This document shows, in pieces, positions 1 through 8,326 of a stretch of DNA of 59,451 nt. A program made the position numbers and the translations under genes. The stretch is from positions 65,422-124,872 of the forward strand of contig DPPB01000029.1 of assembly GCA_003539495.1 (NCBI GenBank), read 5' to 3'. The first letter of the stretch is position 1, and every line of letters starts with the position of its first letter. Origin of the DNA: Oscillibacter sp. GTDB taxonomy: Bacteria; Bacillota; Clostridia; Oscillospirales; Oscillospiraceae. The notes beneath the pieces are model-generated. The model had not been told where the DNA came from and searched no databases. It saw only the letters and a list, made by a program, of their open reading frames with translations.

Positions 1-1
1 C

Positions 2-142
2 TGCAACCGGTGCGTAACCGCCTTGGCTTACCGGGCCCGCTCCTTTGACGAGCAGGGGAATATGCATGTGGATGCAAATCAATGCCGCGTGTGCGGCCTG
101 TGCTTTGGAATGTGCAATAAAAAGGCCATTTACATCCGGTAA
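2..142 (+). CDS. C-terminal end of a 4Fe-4S ferredoxin-domain protein (5' partial)
   Basis: The reading frame is open from the window edge and ends in TAA. The last 46 codons hold CNRC near the start and then CRVCGLCFGMC, a C-x2-C-x2-C-x3-C cluster typical of a 4Fe-4S ferredoxin domain. The protein therefore probably carries an iron-sulfur centre for electron transfer. The parent enzyme cannot be named because its catalytic part lies outside the window. It ends 24 bases before the sensor kinase gene on the same strand. Confidence 0.7.
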   Translation, partial: CNRCVTALAYRARSFDEQGNMHVDANQCRVCGLCFGMCNKKAIYIR

Positions 143-166
143 AGGCGGGGGAGTAAGGAGGGGCGT

Positions 167-1840
167 ATGAGGCGGAGGGATTCCAAACTGACTATCAGCA
201 ACGCGCTGATTTTCTATCTGTTTATGGGCATCGTGCTGCCGGTGTGCCTGTTCGGCATGTGCTTTACGCTGGTCATGAACCATACTCTGCGCAAAAACGC
301 CCACGAGGCCGCTGAGCAGGCGGTGGAGACCAGCGCCGTCCAGGTGGATAACCTCATCTCCGGCATCAGCTATACCGCCTCCTATATCATCGGCAGCAGC
401 GATGTGCTGGAAAAAGTGCAGACCATAGAAGCCGATCCTACCTCCGCCGATGCCATGTGGGCCCGGGAGTATCTGATTAAGTGCGTGCGCAGCCTCGGCA
501 ATATCGCCCTGTATGCCTACAATCCGGACGTTTCCATTATCACGACCAACGGCATAGTGGTGGGGGTAGACTACATCCATTACCTTGACCAGGAAGACGT
601 AGACGAGCTTTTTGCACTGCCGGTTTTCGATGATAGCTTTTCCGTGTGGCACGAGCCCCAGTCGGATGCCGTAACGGCGGACCTGGTCAGCTATTGGACC
701 ATCCGTACCCGGGGGGAGATCGCCGCCCTGCTGCGCATATCCATCCCAGAGCACGCTCTGTGGGATAACCTGGCCAACCATGCCCTTCTGCAGCATCATT
801 TGGAGCTCCGGTATCAGGGCAACACCATTTGCGTCAAGGAGTTTGACAACAGCGCAGAATACGCTGACCCAATGGATTACTCCACGTTCCTGCGAAACTG
901 GAATATGACGTTTGTAGCCACCATGCCCACCGCCATTGTGGAAAGCGACCTGGTGCGTCAGGTGCTGCTGTTTCTGCTGTTTTTCCTGCTGCTGCTGGCG
1001 CTGCTGTTTATCATCATTATCCGGGTCGCCCGGCGGATCTCCCACCCCATTGAGCAGATTGATTCGCAGATGTGCCGCCTGCAGAAGGGAGATACCAGCC
1101 TGAGCCCCGTGCTGGACAGCTATCAGGAGATCCACTCGCTGTCCGAAAATCTCAACGAACTGGCCCTGCGGATCGATGGACTGGTAGAAAAGGCCGCCCA
1201 GGAAGCTAAGCAGAAGGAGCAGATCTATTACGAGACCCTAATGGCGCAGATCAACCCGCATTTCCTGTATAATACGCTCAACGGCATCAAGTGGATGGCG
1301 GTCATCAACGGCAACTCCGCGGTAGCTGATATGCTGATAAAGCTGGGCAACAACCTGCGCTATTCCTTCGACCATAAATCCACCTATATCACGGTGGAAA
1401 AGGAACTGGCCTTCCTGAAGGACTACTTTGCCCTGCTGCAGATGCGCTTTGGCAGCGGCATCATCTTTCTGACGGACATTCCCCAAGAACTGCTGTATGA
1501 GCCGATTCCCCGGTTCTGTATCCAGCCGTTTATTGAAAATGCCATGTCCCACGGCTTTGAGGGGATGTCGGAGGGCGAGATCATCCTGAGCGCCGCCCAG
1601 GAAAACGATACCCTGGTGTTCCGGGTTCAGGATAACGGGGCCGGGATGGAGCCGGAGAAGGCCCAGGCCCTCCTGCAGGGTCAGGGGGAGTCAGCCACAT
1701 CCACGGGACTTGGCGTATGGAATGTGCAGCAGCGGATCCAGCTGCTCTATGGCCCCCGGTTTGGGCTGGAGATTCAGTCTCGGCCGGGCCAGGGCTGCAC
1801 CGTCACCATCCGTCTGCCCATGCAGAATGGGCTTATGTAA
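167..1840 (+). CDS. Sensor histidine kinase, YesM/LytS-type
   Basis: A 557-residue membrane sensor kinase. A first membrane helix lies at about residues 11-35, followed by an extracellular sensing domain of about 225 residues, a second helix near 263-285 and a HAMP linker. The cytoplasmic part has the His_kinase motif NPHFLYN with the phospho-accepting histidine at residue 365, an N box FIENAMSHGFEG near 455, and a DNGAGM nucleotide-binding motif near 490. This is the layout of YesM-type kinases, which usually sense extracellular sugars or cell state and phosphorylate the adjacent AraC-type regulator. An AAGGAGGGG site precedes the ATG. The partner regulator follows after 118 bases and the sugar locus lies downstream, so control of that locus is the simplest inference. 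Confidence 0.93.
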   Translation: MRRRDSKLTISNALIFYLFMGIVLPVCLFGMCFTLVMNHTLRKNAHEAAEQAVETSAVQVDNLISGISYTASYIIGSSDVLEKVQTIEADPTSADAMWAREYLIKCVRSLGNIALYAYNPDVSIITTNGIVVGVDYIHYLDQEDVDELFALPVFDDSFSVWHEPQSDAVTADLVSYWTIRTRGEIAALLRISIPEHALWDNLANHALLQHHLELRYQGNTICVKEFDNSAEYADPMDYSTFLRNWNMTFVATMPTAIVESDLVRQVLLFLLFFLLLLALLFIIIIRVARRISHPIEQIDSQMCRLQKGDTSLSPVLDSYQEIHSLSENLNELALRIDGLVEKAAQEAKQKEQIYYETLMAQINPHFLYNTLNGIKWMAVINGNSAVADMLIKLGNNLRYSFDHKSTYITVEKELAFLKDYFALLQMRFGSGIIFLTDIPQELLYEPIPRFCIQPFIENAMSHGFEGMSEGEIILSAAQENDTLVFRVQDNGAGMEPEKAQALLQGQGESATSTGLGVWNVQQRIQLLYGPRFGLEIQSRPGQGCTVTIRLPMQNGLM

Positions 1841-1958
1841 GAACCGGCGGTGCAATCGAAAAAAGGGACATCTGCGTGGAGGGGCGGAGGTGCTGGCTTT
1901 TTCCGCACTTTGGGATTATAACAATGGATCATGTGCAGCATATAAGGAGGGATAGGTC

Positions 1959-3473
1959 ATGGCCATAGTCTTGATTGCTGAGGACGAATACCTGGTACGG
2001 GTGGGTTTACGGACCTGCCTCGATTGGGAACGCCACGGTTTTATTCTGCTGGATGACGCAGTCAACGGGGAGGACGCCTATCAGAAAATACTTCGCCACC
2101 GGCCGGATATTCTGCTGCTGGATATTAAGATGCCCCGGATGGACGGCTTTGCGCTCCTTGCAAAGCTCAGAGAGGAGAACATCGATGTCCATGTGATCAT
2201 TTTAAGTGGCTGTGACGACTTTGACAGTGTGCGGACGGCCCTGCAATATGGGGTCCTGGATTATATCAATAAACTGACTGTCACATCCTCGGAGCTTTTG
2301 CGCGCCCTCAATAAGGTTCCCTCTCTCCCTACGGCCAAGCCGCCCAGGGATGAGCAGCAGCCGGCGGGTGTCTCTCCGGATGCGGTGTTTCAAAAGCTGC
2401 TTGCCGGGGAGACGTGCAGGCAGGAGGAACTCGAGTGTCTGTTTCCTTCCGGCTATGTACTCTGCATCTTTGTGGCGCCCCGTCCGGACGGGACAACGGT
2501 GTCCTCCTCGCTGCTGGCCAGCATGTCGTGCCAACAGCTGAAGAATAATAACATCGACTTCATCGCCCAATATGGGGCGGGCGGCATGGTGGTCCTGCTG
2601 ATTCCTGCCGGGCAGGATCCCATGTCCTGCACGGCCACGCTCTACCGGCAACTGCACGTAACGCTGGATACCATGTGTGCCGTGGGCTGCAGCGATCTTT
2701 ACTGCAATCCCGGAGAGATTTACGAAAAATACACCTTTGCCCGGCAGATCGAGGAACTGACTTACTGGGGCTCCGCCGGGGGCATCCGGTCCTATGATGG
2801 CCGCCTGGCGCCGAAGGCGGATTGCTCCGCACTGGTGAGCTCGGCGTCCAAGATGATCCAGAACTACATCTGGCTCAGGGATCTGTACAGTACGCTGCAT
2901 CAGATCGACGTTCTGGCTGCTGCCCTGCAGGAGCGGGAGGATCTGACGAAGGACTACTTTGTACACTACATGCTCTCCATCCTCGCGCTATTTCCCGCCA
3001 AGGGGATGGAAAAGAAGTTCTTCACCGCTCAGCAGCAGATCGTTGCCTCCGTCACCTGGCTCAATGCCAAGGGCGCGCTGGAAGCATTTGCCGCGCAGTA
3101 TTTCAAGGAAAATGGCTTCCATTCCCAGAAGTATTCGTCCATTGTGTCCAAGGCAATAATGTGTGTGCTGGATGACCCCGGGCATATTGTCTCCTTGGCG
3201 GAGGCCGCCCAGCGGATCAACGTGTCGGAATCCTACTTGAGCCAGCTGTTCAAGCGGGAGACTGGGGAAAATTATAATTCCTTCGTGCACCGCTACAAGG
3301 TCAACCAGGCCAAGGAGATGCTGCAGAGCAACATGCTCATCTACGAAGTCTGTGACAAGATAGGCTATGAAAACGCCAACTATTTTGCCAAGCTGTTCCG
3401 CCGCTACACCGGCTGTACGCCCAACGAGTACAAAAAGGAGGCCCGGGAGGCGGCCAAGCCACCCAAACCATAA
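1959..3473 (+). CDS. Response regulator with AraC-type DNA-binding domain, YesN-type
   Basis: A 504-residue regulator. Residues 3-120 form a receiver domain with acidic residues E8/D9, the phospho-acceptor D55 in LLLDIKMPRMDG, and a conserved lysine in YINKL. A central region of about 270 residues has no motif I recognise, as is usual for YesN proteins. Residues from about 395 form the double helix-turn-helix of the AraC family (LAEAAQRINVSESYLSQLF and later YENANYFAKLFRRYTGCTP). A strong AAGGAGGGAT site lies before the ATG. It pairs with the kinase upstream and likely activates the carbohydrate genes around 6.2 kb. Confidence 0.93.
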   Translation: MAIVLIAEDEYLVRVGLRTCLDWERHGFILLDDAVNGEDAYQKILRHRPDILLLDIKMPRMDGFALLAKLREENIDVHVIILSGCDDFDSVRTALQYGVLDYINKLTVTSSELLRALNKVPSLPTAKPPRDEQQPAGVSPDAVFQKLLAGETCRQEELECLFPSGYVLCIFVAPRPDGTTVSSSLLASMSCQQLKNNNIDFIAQYGAGGMVVLLIPAGQDPMSCTATLYRQLHVTLDTMCAVGCSDLYCNPGEIYEKYTFARQIEELTYWGSAGGIRSYDGRLAPKADCSALVSSASKMIQNYIWLRDLYSTLHQIDVLAAALQEREDLTKDYFVHYMLSILALFPAKGMEKKFFTAQQQIVASVTWLNAKGALEAFAAQYFKENGFHSQKYSSIVSKAIMCVLDDPGHIVSLAEAAQRINVSESYLSQLFKRETGENYNSFVHRYKVNQAKEMLQSNMLIYEVCDKIGYENANYFAKLFRRYTGCTPNEYKKEAREAAKPPKP

Positions 3474-3481
3474 GACAAAAA

Positions 3482-3523
3482 AATGCCGGGAAGGAGGGCC
3501 ATTTAGCTCTCCTTCCCGGCATT
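3482..3523 (-). terminator. Intrinsic terminator for the leftward kinase/isomerase operon
   Basis: A perfect 15-bp inverted repeat (3482-3496 with 3509-3523) and a 12-base loop. On the minus strand the hairpin runs into TTTTTTTGTC, so it should end the leftward operon. The plus strand lacks a clear T run but the hairpin may also stop readthrough from the regulator gene, whose stop codon is a few bases away. Confidence 0.85.
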
Positions 3524-3623
3524 CCTGTGTGCTTTCTATGGCTATTCGTATTCAGGCGCAGCCGCTGAAGCGGCTGTGGCCGATGGCTGGTGGATAGATT
3601 CCGTTTGTCTGGTGCGGTCAATC

Positions 3624-3803
3624 TCAATAGGGCTGGCCCTTCCAGAACTCGCGAACACACTCGGAGAAGTCCTGGCAGATGAGGTTGCCGTTGACATAAA
3701 CCTTCTTGATGTCCTTGGGATTCTTTCTCCAGAACACCTCGGCCACCACATTCTTTTCCGTCAGCTGAATGGCGGCGTTGCCGTTGATGATCGCGGTTTT
3801 CAA
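3624..3803 (-). CDS. Small protein of unknown function, 59 residues, TTG start
   Basis: The gene starts with TTG after an AAGGAGGG ribosome site. An in-frame TGA lies upstream with no ATG between, so TTG is the only possible start. The product begins MKTAIINGNAAIQLTEKN, contains KKVYVNGNLICQDF and ends REFWKGQPY. The alternating hydrophobic pattern looks like a small beta-rich fold and there is no signal peptide or membrane helix. It starts 24 bases after the PfkB kinase stop and precedes the operon terminator, so it is the last gene of the isomerase-kinase unit. The family is not recognised. The tight spacing and good ribosome site argue that it is translated. Confidence 0.62.
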   Translation of the reverse strand: MKTAIINGNAAIQLTEKNVVAEVFWRKNPKDIKKVYVNGNLICQDFSECVREFWKGQPY

Positions 3804-3827
3804 GCAGCAGCCCTCCTTGATGGTTTT

Positions 3828-4799
3828 TCAGTGCTCTGTGCTGTAATACGCCGTGCGGCGCAGAATCTCCTCCGTAGGGAACGTCCCCTCGCGCAGGTAC
3901 TGCTCCACCATGGGGCGGGTGGGAATCCCAGCCCGGCCGCCGATGGCGGTGCATTTGATGGCGGAGACGGCGCTGGCATAGCGAGCGGCCCCCAGGCCGG
4001 TGCGGCCCATGCACAGGGCAGCCAGATACCCACCATGGAAATCGTCTCCTGCGCCGACGGTATCTACTACGCGGATGTTCTTTTGAAACGCCGGGACCTC
4101 AAAGAACGCTCCATCCGCATAGCCGCGGCAGCCGCGGCTGCCAAAGGTGAAGATGACGGTGGACAGGCCCAGGCGCAAAATGGAGCGGACATGATCGGCA
4201 AACGCCCCGCCCCCAGGGAACATATCTCGGTAAAATTCCTCGGAGCCGATGAGAATATCCACCATCGGCAGGGCCTTCCGGATCTCCCGGGAATAGTAGT
4301 CGGCGTCCAGGCAGACCTGGGTGCCGGCGGACCGGGCGATCCGGGCAGCGCGGCGGTCGGTTTCGTCCATCCGGCACAGATGCAGGTACTTCGCCCGGGC
4401 GATGTCCTCGGCAAAGCCGTCCACGTCTGCCGCAGTTAGTCCCGGCTGCCGGGTGTCGTGATGCCACAGGATCCGCCGTCCGCCGGAGGCGGTGTCGGAC
4501 AGAACGATGGACCAGCCCTCCTCATAGCCGGGGATCTGGCGGATGGCGGCGGTGTCCACTCCGTGCCGCTGCAGATCCTCCACCAAAAAGCGGCTGCGCC
4601 GGCTGTCGCCGCACACCGCCAGCAGCTTGCAGGGGATTCCCTGCCGCCCGGCGGCCGCCAGGGCGGAGCATACCTTGCCGCCCCCCTGGAAGCTACTGCC
4701 TTCCACAAAGGCGGAGCCGTTTTCTGCGGGCATTTCGGGCAGCGTGACCAGTTGGTCATACCAAAGGATGTCGATACCCACGATCTCTGCGTGATTCAT
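3828..4799 (-). CDS. PfkB-family carbohydrate kinase
   Basis: A 323-residue sugar kinase of the ribokinase/PfkB family, which transfers phosphate from ATP to a sugar hydroxyl. The N-terminal half has SSFQGGGKVCSALAAAGRQG, the typical substrate-binding glycine motif. The C-terminal half has DTVGAGDDFHGG, where the GAGD aspartate near residue 250 is the catalytic base. The ATG at 4799 is chosen because GGATAGGAG lies 8 bases upstream; the open frame extends further but without a ribosome site. It follows the isomerase by 43 bases, so it probably phosphorylates the ketose made by that enzyme. The exact sugar cannot be told from sequence. Confidence 0.9.
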   Translation of the reverse strand: MNHAEIVGIDILWYDQLVTLPEMPAENGSAFVEGSSFQGGGKVCSALAAAGRQGIPCKLLAVCGDSRRSRFLVEDLQRHGVDTAAIRQIPGYEEGWSIVLSDTASGGRRILWHHDTRQPGLTAADVDGFAEDIARAKYLHLCRMDETDRRAARIARSAGTQVCLDADYYSREIRKALPMVDILIGSEEFYRDMFPGGGAFADHVRSILRLGLSTVIFTFGSRGCRGYADGAFFEVPAFQKNIRVVDTVGAGDDFHGGYLAALCMGRTGLGAARYASAVSAIKCTAIGGRAGIPTRPMVEQYLREGTFPTEEILRRTAYYSTEH

Positions 4800-4842
4800 A
4801 AAAATACTCCTATCCGTTGGATGTGCGGAGACTATCCGCCGT

Positions 4843-6210
4843 TCAGGGCCGGTCAAAGGACACCGGCAGGTACTTGCAGGCCTCCTCCACCGCCCGGGTA
4901 TGGTCTCCGTATACGCCGGCCACATGGTGGATGTACGGCCCGCAGACCAGCTTGCGCTCCCAGCGAGGCCAGTCGTCCACTTCGGCCCAAACATAGTTGC
5001 CATTGGTCAGGGGCCCCTGACAAGTGTGCGCAGGCCCGGCCAGCAGCTGGTAAGTGCCGCGGCAGCCGTCAAAGCGCACCAGCGTCAGTGATCCGTCCTT
5101 CAGTTCCCACTGCCCCATGGATTCAGAGAGGAAGGCGTGGCCGCCGCTCTTTTTCAGGCCCTTGGGGAAGGGGCCGCAGTGCCACAGCAACTCTGCGTTG
5201 TCGTTGGTAGGATGGCGCTGGGTCAGATCGGCCAGGAAAACAGGCTCGGCACCGTTGTTGCAGGCCTGGGCAATGAGCATGCTGATAGCGCCGTGTACAT
5301 CGTTTTCGCAGGCCACAGGCAGCCCCTTGTCAATGAGATTGCCGAATACGGCGCAAGGCCGGATCCCCAAAGATTCGCCGAAGATGTTCCAGCATTCACT
5401 GACCACGGAACTGCAGCCGTTTTCTGCCGCGAATTGCTCGATAGCCAGCTCCAGGCCAGCCATGTTGCGCAGGGACTGCTGATCCATCCGGGAGGTATCC
5501 ACACCAGCAGCGGTATAGCCTTCCAGGACGGCCTTTGCCTCGGGGGTATCCGCCAGCGCCTTGGCGGAGGAGAGGATTTGGGTGGCCGGTACGGGGATGA
5601 CCTCAAAGCCGAAGCGTTCCAGCAGCTCGCTTTCGTTGATCATTACACTGAGGAAGGGCTGGGGCCGGACGCTGATCTGGGCGATGCGGGTACCCCGCAG
5701 ATTGGCGACGATGCGCGCGGCGGTGAGGAAATCCCGGAATCCATCCCGGAACGCTGCGTCGTCCATCATGCAGTTTTCAATATAAGTAAAGGGGACGCCG
5801 CCGCGGTAGAGAGCCTTGCCGCTGGCAAAGAGGCCACATTGGGTGTCCGTTGTGCGCCAGGCAAAGCCGTTGGGGGCTTCGTCCCGCTCGCCCCACAGCA
5901 GCAGGGGCACCTGCATGGCCCGGCCCAGCCGCAGGACAGTCTCCTCCTGGCCAAAGTTGCAGTGGGGGATAAACAGGGCATTGACTCCCTGCTCCCGGAA
6001 CCGCTGGATGATTCTGTCTGCCGTATGGATGTCCGACATCATGCCGTCTGGGCTCAATCCCTCGATGCCCACCATCTGCACATCATACTGTGCACACAGC
6101 TCCCGGGTGACGGAGAGAATGCGGTCCCGGTTGGCCTCCACGGTCTCATTGGTAAAATAATCTCGTCTAGTTGGCGCCACGCCAAGGATTAGCTTTCGGT
6201 TCTTATACAT
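4843..6210 (-). CDS. L-fucose/L-arabinose isomerase-family protein
   Basis: A 455-residue cytoplasmic protein of the FucI/AraA-type aldose-ketose isomerase superfamily. The C-terminal half has VSECWNIFGESLGIRPCA, then VACENDVHGAISM near residue 302, where the E and D match metal ligands of the family, and a later LLWHCGPFP with a candidate third ligand. It would interconvert an aldose and a ketose with a divalent metal. The ATG at 6210 is set by GGAGGAAG just upstream and by a promoter at 6245-6273. It leads the leftward operon with the PfkB kinase. The substrate is unknown; the family covers fucose, arabinose and several uncharacterised sugars. Confidence 0.85.
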   Translation of the reverse strand: MYKNRKLILGVAPTRRDYFTNETVEANRDRILSVTRELCAQYDVQMVGIEGLSPDGMMSDIHTADRIIQRFREQGVNALFIPHCNFGQEETVLRLGRAMQVPLLLWGERDEAPNGFAWRTTDTQCGLFASGKALYRGGVPFTYIENCMMDDAAFRDGFRDFLTAARIVANLRGTRIAQISVRPQPFLSVMINESELLERFGFEVIPVPATQILSSAKALADTPEAKAVLEGYTAAGVDTSRMDQQSLRNMAGLELAIEQFAAENGCSSVVSECWNIFGESLGIRPCAVFGNLIDKGLPVACENDVHGAISMLIAQACNNGAEPVFLADLTQRHPTNDNAELLWHCGPFPKGLKKSGGHAFLSESMGQWELKDGSLTLVRFDGCRGTYQLLAGPAHTCQGPLTNGNYVWAEVDDWPRWERKLVCGPYIHHVAGVYGDHTRAVEEACKYLPVSFDRP

Positions 6211-6244
6211 ATGTCTTCCTCCAATAAACCAATAGGGTATATAA

Positions 6245-6273
6245 ATGATAAGCAGAAGACGGGGGATAGTCAA
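6245..6273 (-). promoter_or_regulatory. SigA-type promoter of the isomerase-kinase operon
   Basis: Read on the minus strand: -35 TTGACT (6268-6273), a 17-bp spacer and -10 TATCAT (6245-6250). Transcription would start near 6238, about 28 bases before the isomerase ATG. It lies in the 240-bp divergent region shared with the rightward sugar genes, a natural place for the YesN-type regulator to bind. Confidence 0.75.
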
Positions 6274-6452
6274 TGGCCCGTACAAAGATGCAAAAAAACG
6301 CACCATAAAATCAAAAAAATGTTTCCTATTCATATTTCGGACAGCCATAACCAGGAAAAACTGTATAAATTTGTGCAGACTTACCCACATTTTCTTTCTT
6401 CCAACCGGCGGCCATTTTCGGTACAATGCAGACAAAGGAGGCGATGAACCAC

Positions 6453-6941
6453 ATGATCCTGCATCCAGAGGAGCTGGACCGTTCCTCATTCAGAAAGCTC
6501 GGCGATTTTGAAGATCTGCTGACCACCAGCGATACCTACTCCGGCAAAAAGACGGAGGAGGGCTTTTTCCCGGATGTGCTGCGGCTGAGCAGCAACGGAA
6601 AGGATACCTCCGTGTCCGTCACCAAGGTCTGCGGCAAAAACCGGACCATCACCAGCTGCGAGATCCATTCCGACTGCTGCGAGGGAGTTCTTCCCCTGGA
6701 CGGTGACATTTATCTCTATGCCGCCCCGCCGTTCTGGTACATGCAGCTGGACCAGACCCGTCTGTTCCGGGTGCCCAAAGGAACCATGGTCAAGCTGAAG
6801 CCCGGAGTGATCCACGGCGCCCCCATTTCCGTGACGGGGGACCCTGTCAATGTTTTGATACTCCTTCCGGAGAGAACCTACAGCAATGACTGCCAGTTCA
6901 CTCAGCTGGAGGAAAAGGACTACATGCAAATTGAAGATTGA
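6453..6941 (+). CDS. Cupin-fold protein, ureidoglycolate lyase-like
   Basis: A 162-residue soluble protein. The centre reads EIHSDCCEGVLPLDGDIYL followed by FRVPKGTMVKLKPGVIHGAP, the pattern of a double-stranded beta-helix with candidate metal ligands (H and D in the first motif, H in GVIHGAP). It resembles ureidoglycolate lyase and related cupins. AAAGGAGG at 6434-6441 is best spaced for the ATG at 6453; ATGs at 6426 and 6444 lie before it or too close. A TACAAT box at 6422-6427 fits a start of transcription that would exclude the 6426 start. It is the first rightward gene of the sugar locus. A role in sugar or sugar-acid handling is inferred from context only. Confidence 0.7.
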   Translation: MILHPEELDRSSFRKLGDFEDLLTTSDTYSGKKTEEGFFPDVLRLSSNGKDTSVSVTKVCGKNRTITSCEIHSDCCEGVLPLDGDIYLYAAPPFWYMQLDQTRLFRVPKGTMVKLKPGVIHGAPISVTGDPVNVLILLPERTYSNDCQFTQLEEKDYMQIED

Positions 6942-6983
6942 TGTATGCGGCCCTGTCAAAAAAATAAAAGAGGAGGACAAACA

Positions 6984-8255
6984 ATGAAAAAACTTTTGGC
7001 GTTCATCATGGCGGCCGTTATGCTGCTGGCACTGACTGCGTGCGGCAAGAAAAACGGCGGCAATAACGACAAACCCAACGGAGAGGGCCTCTCCGGCGAT
7101 GTCACCTTTATGGTGATTGATTCCTTCAATTCCGATGACAACGCACTCCAGGCAGCCACAGATGCCTTCATGAAGGCGAATCCCAATGTGCATGTGACCA
7201 TTGAGTATGTGGCCTCCACCAGCATCCAGGAAAAGTTCACCACGGCTGCTTTGGCCGGCTCCGGCCCTGACGTGATCGCTCTGGACTCTGCCGGCTGGGC
7301 GGTGGACGCGGCGGCAGCCGGTTTGCTCAAGCCCCTGGATAACGAACTCAAGCCCATTGCAGACCAGTTCTTTGAAGGCCCCCTGAGTTCCGGCATCTAC
7401 AACGGCAGCTGCTATTCCGTGCCCTGGTATATGAACAACGAGGGCCTGTACTACAACAAGACGATTCTGGCGGCAGCCGGTGTGGAGAATCCTCCCGCCA
7501 CCTGGGATGAGCTGGTGGATGCCATTGCAAAGGTCAAGGCGGCCGGCTATGAAGGCATCACCATGCCTTACTTCTTCCCCTCCTATTACATGTATCCCTT
7601 CTTCTATCAGGCAGGCTGCCCCATCGTGGATACCACCGGCGCAAAACCCGTTTCCGCTTTGATGACCGACGAAGGCAAGGCCGCCTGGAAGTATCTTTGC
7701 GACCTGGCCACCACCTATGATGCCTATCCCGAGAGCATTAAGGACGCTACCTCCTGGGATTCCACCTATGCCCCCTTCATGCAGGGTGAGGTTGCGTTCC
7801 TGTTCTGCGGCGACTGGGCCTACTGGTCCGTTGAGTTCAACTCCGAAGTGGATTACGGCATCGCGCCCATGCCCGCCGGCAAGGAGGCTGCCACTCTCCT
7901 GGGCGGCTACACCCTGTCCATCAACAGCAACACGAAGAACTACGACGCTGCCTGGGCCTACATCCAGTGGCTGACCGCGGCGGAGCAGAGCAACGTGCTG
8001 GAGAGCTATGGCCGCATCAGCGCCCGTATCGATACTGATACTACGGAATTGGTGAAGAACTATCCTCACGAGGCCACCTTCATCGCCCAGCGCGAGAGCA
8101 CCATGTCCCGTCCCTCCATCATCAACCAGTCTGAGTTGGACGAGATGGTCTCCAACGCTTACAAGGAAGTGTTCCTGGGTACCAAGGATGCCGACACGGC
8201 TCTGGCAGATCTGGACGCAAAGGTCTCCACCTTTCTGCATGGACTGTATAGCTAA
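6984..8255 (+). CDS. Extracellular sugar-binding lipoprotein of a CUT1 ABC importer
   Basis: A 423-residue solute-binding protein. The leader MKKLLAFIMAAVMLLALTAC ends in a lipobox with the lipidated cysteine at residue 20. The mature part has the fold signature of family 1 sugar-binding proteins, with VTFMVIDSFNSDD at the start, GPDVIALDSAGW and GEVAFLFCGDWAYW later. It captures an oligosaccharide or glycoside outside the cell and hands it to the two permeases downstream. AGGAGG at 6971-6976 sets the ATG at 6984. No ATPase gene lies in this locus, so a shared MsmX-type ATPase elsewhere is expected. Confidence 0.93.
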   Translation: MKKLLAFIMAAVMLLALTACGKKNGGNNDKPNGEGLSGDVTFMVIDSFNSDDNALQAATDAFMKANPNVHVTIEYVASTSIQEKFTTAALAGSGPDVIALDSAGWAVDAAAAGLLKPLDNELKPIADQFFEGPLSSGIYNGSCYSVPWYMNNEGLYYNKTILAAAGVENPPATWDELVDAIAKVKAAGYEGITMPYFFPSYYMYPFFYQAGCPIVDTTGAKPVSALMTDEGKAAWKYLCDLATTYDAYPESIKDATSWDSTYAPFMQGEVAFLFCGDWAYWSVEFNSEVDYGIAPMPAGKEAATLLGGYTLSINSNTKNYDAAWAYIQWLTAAEQSNVLESYGRISARIDTDTTELVKNYPHEATFIAQRESTMSRPSIINQSELDEMVSNAYKEVFLGTKDADTALADLDAKVSTFLHGLYS

Positions 8256-8270
8256 TCCGAATGAAACTCA

Positions 8271-8304
8271 GAAAGGAGACAAGGATTCCTCCTTGTCTCC
8301 TTTC
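8271..8304 (+). promoter_or_regulatory. Intergenic stem-loop between binding-protein and permease genes
   Basis: A perfect 15-bp inverted repeat with a 4-base TTCC loop (8271-8285 with 8290-8304). It is followed by CACATC and not by a T run, so it is not a full intrinsic terminator. Hairpins at this place in sugar importer operons are known to stabilise the upstream mRNA so that more binding protein than permease is made. That role is inferred here. Confidence 0.7.
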
Positions 8305-8326
8305 CACATCTAAGGAGAAATTACCC

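Noticed and set aside
6486..8240. Long leftward open frame opposite the cupin and sugar-binding protein genes
   Set aside because: Antisense shadow in GC-rich coding DNA. The plus-strand genes have ribosome sites, a lipobox and family motifs; the leftward translation shows no domain.
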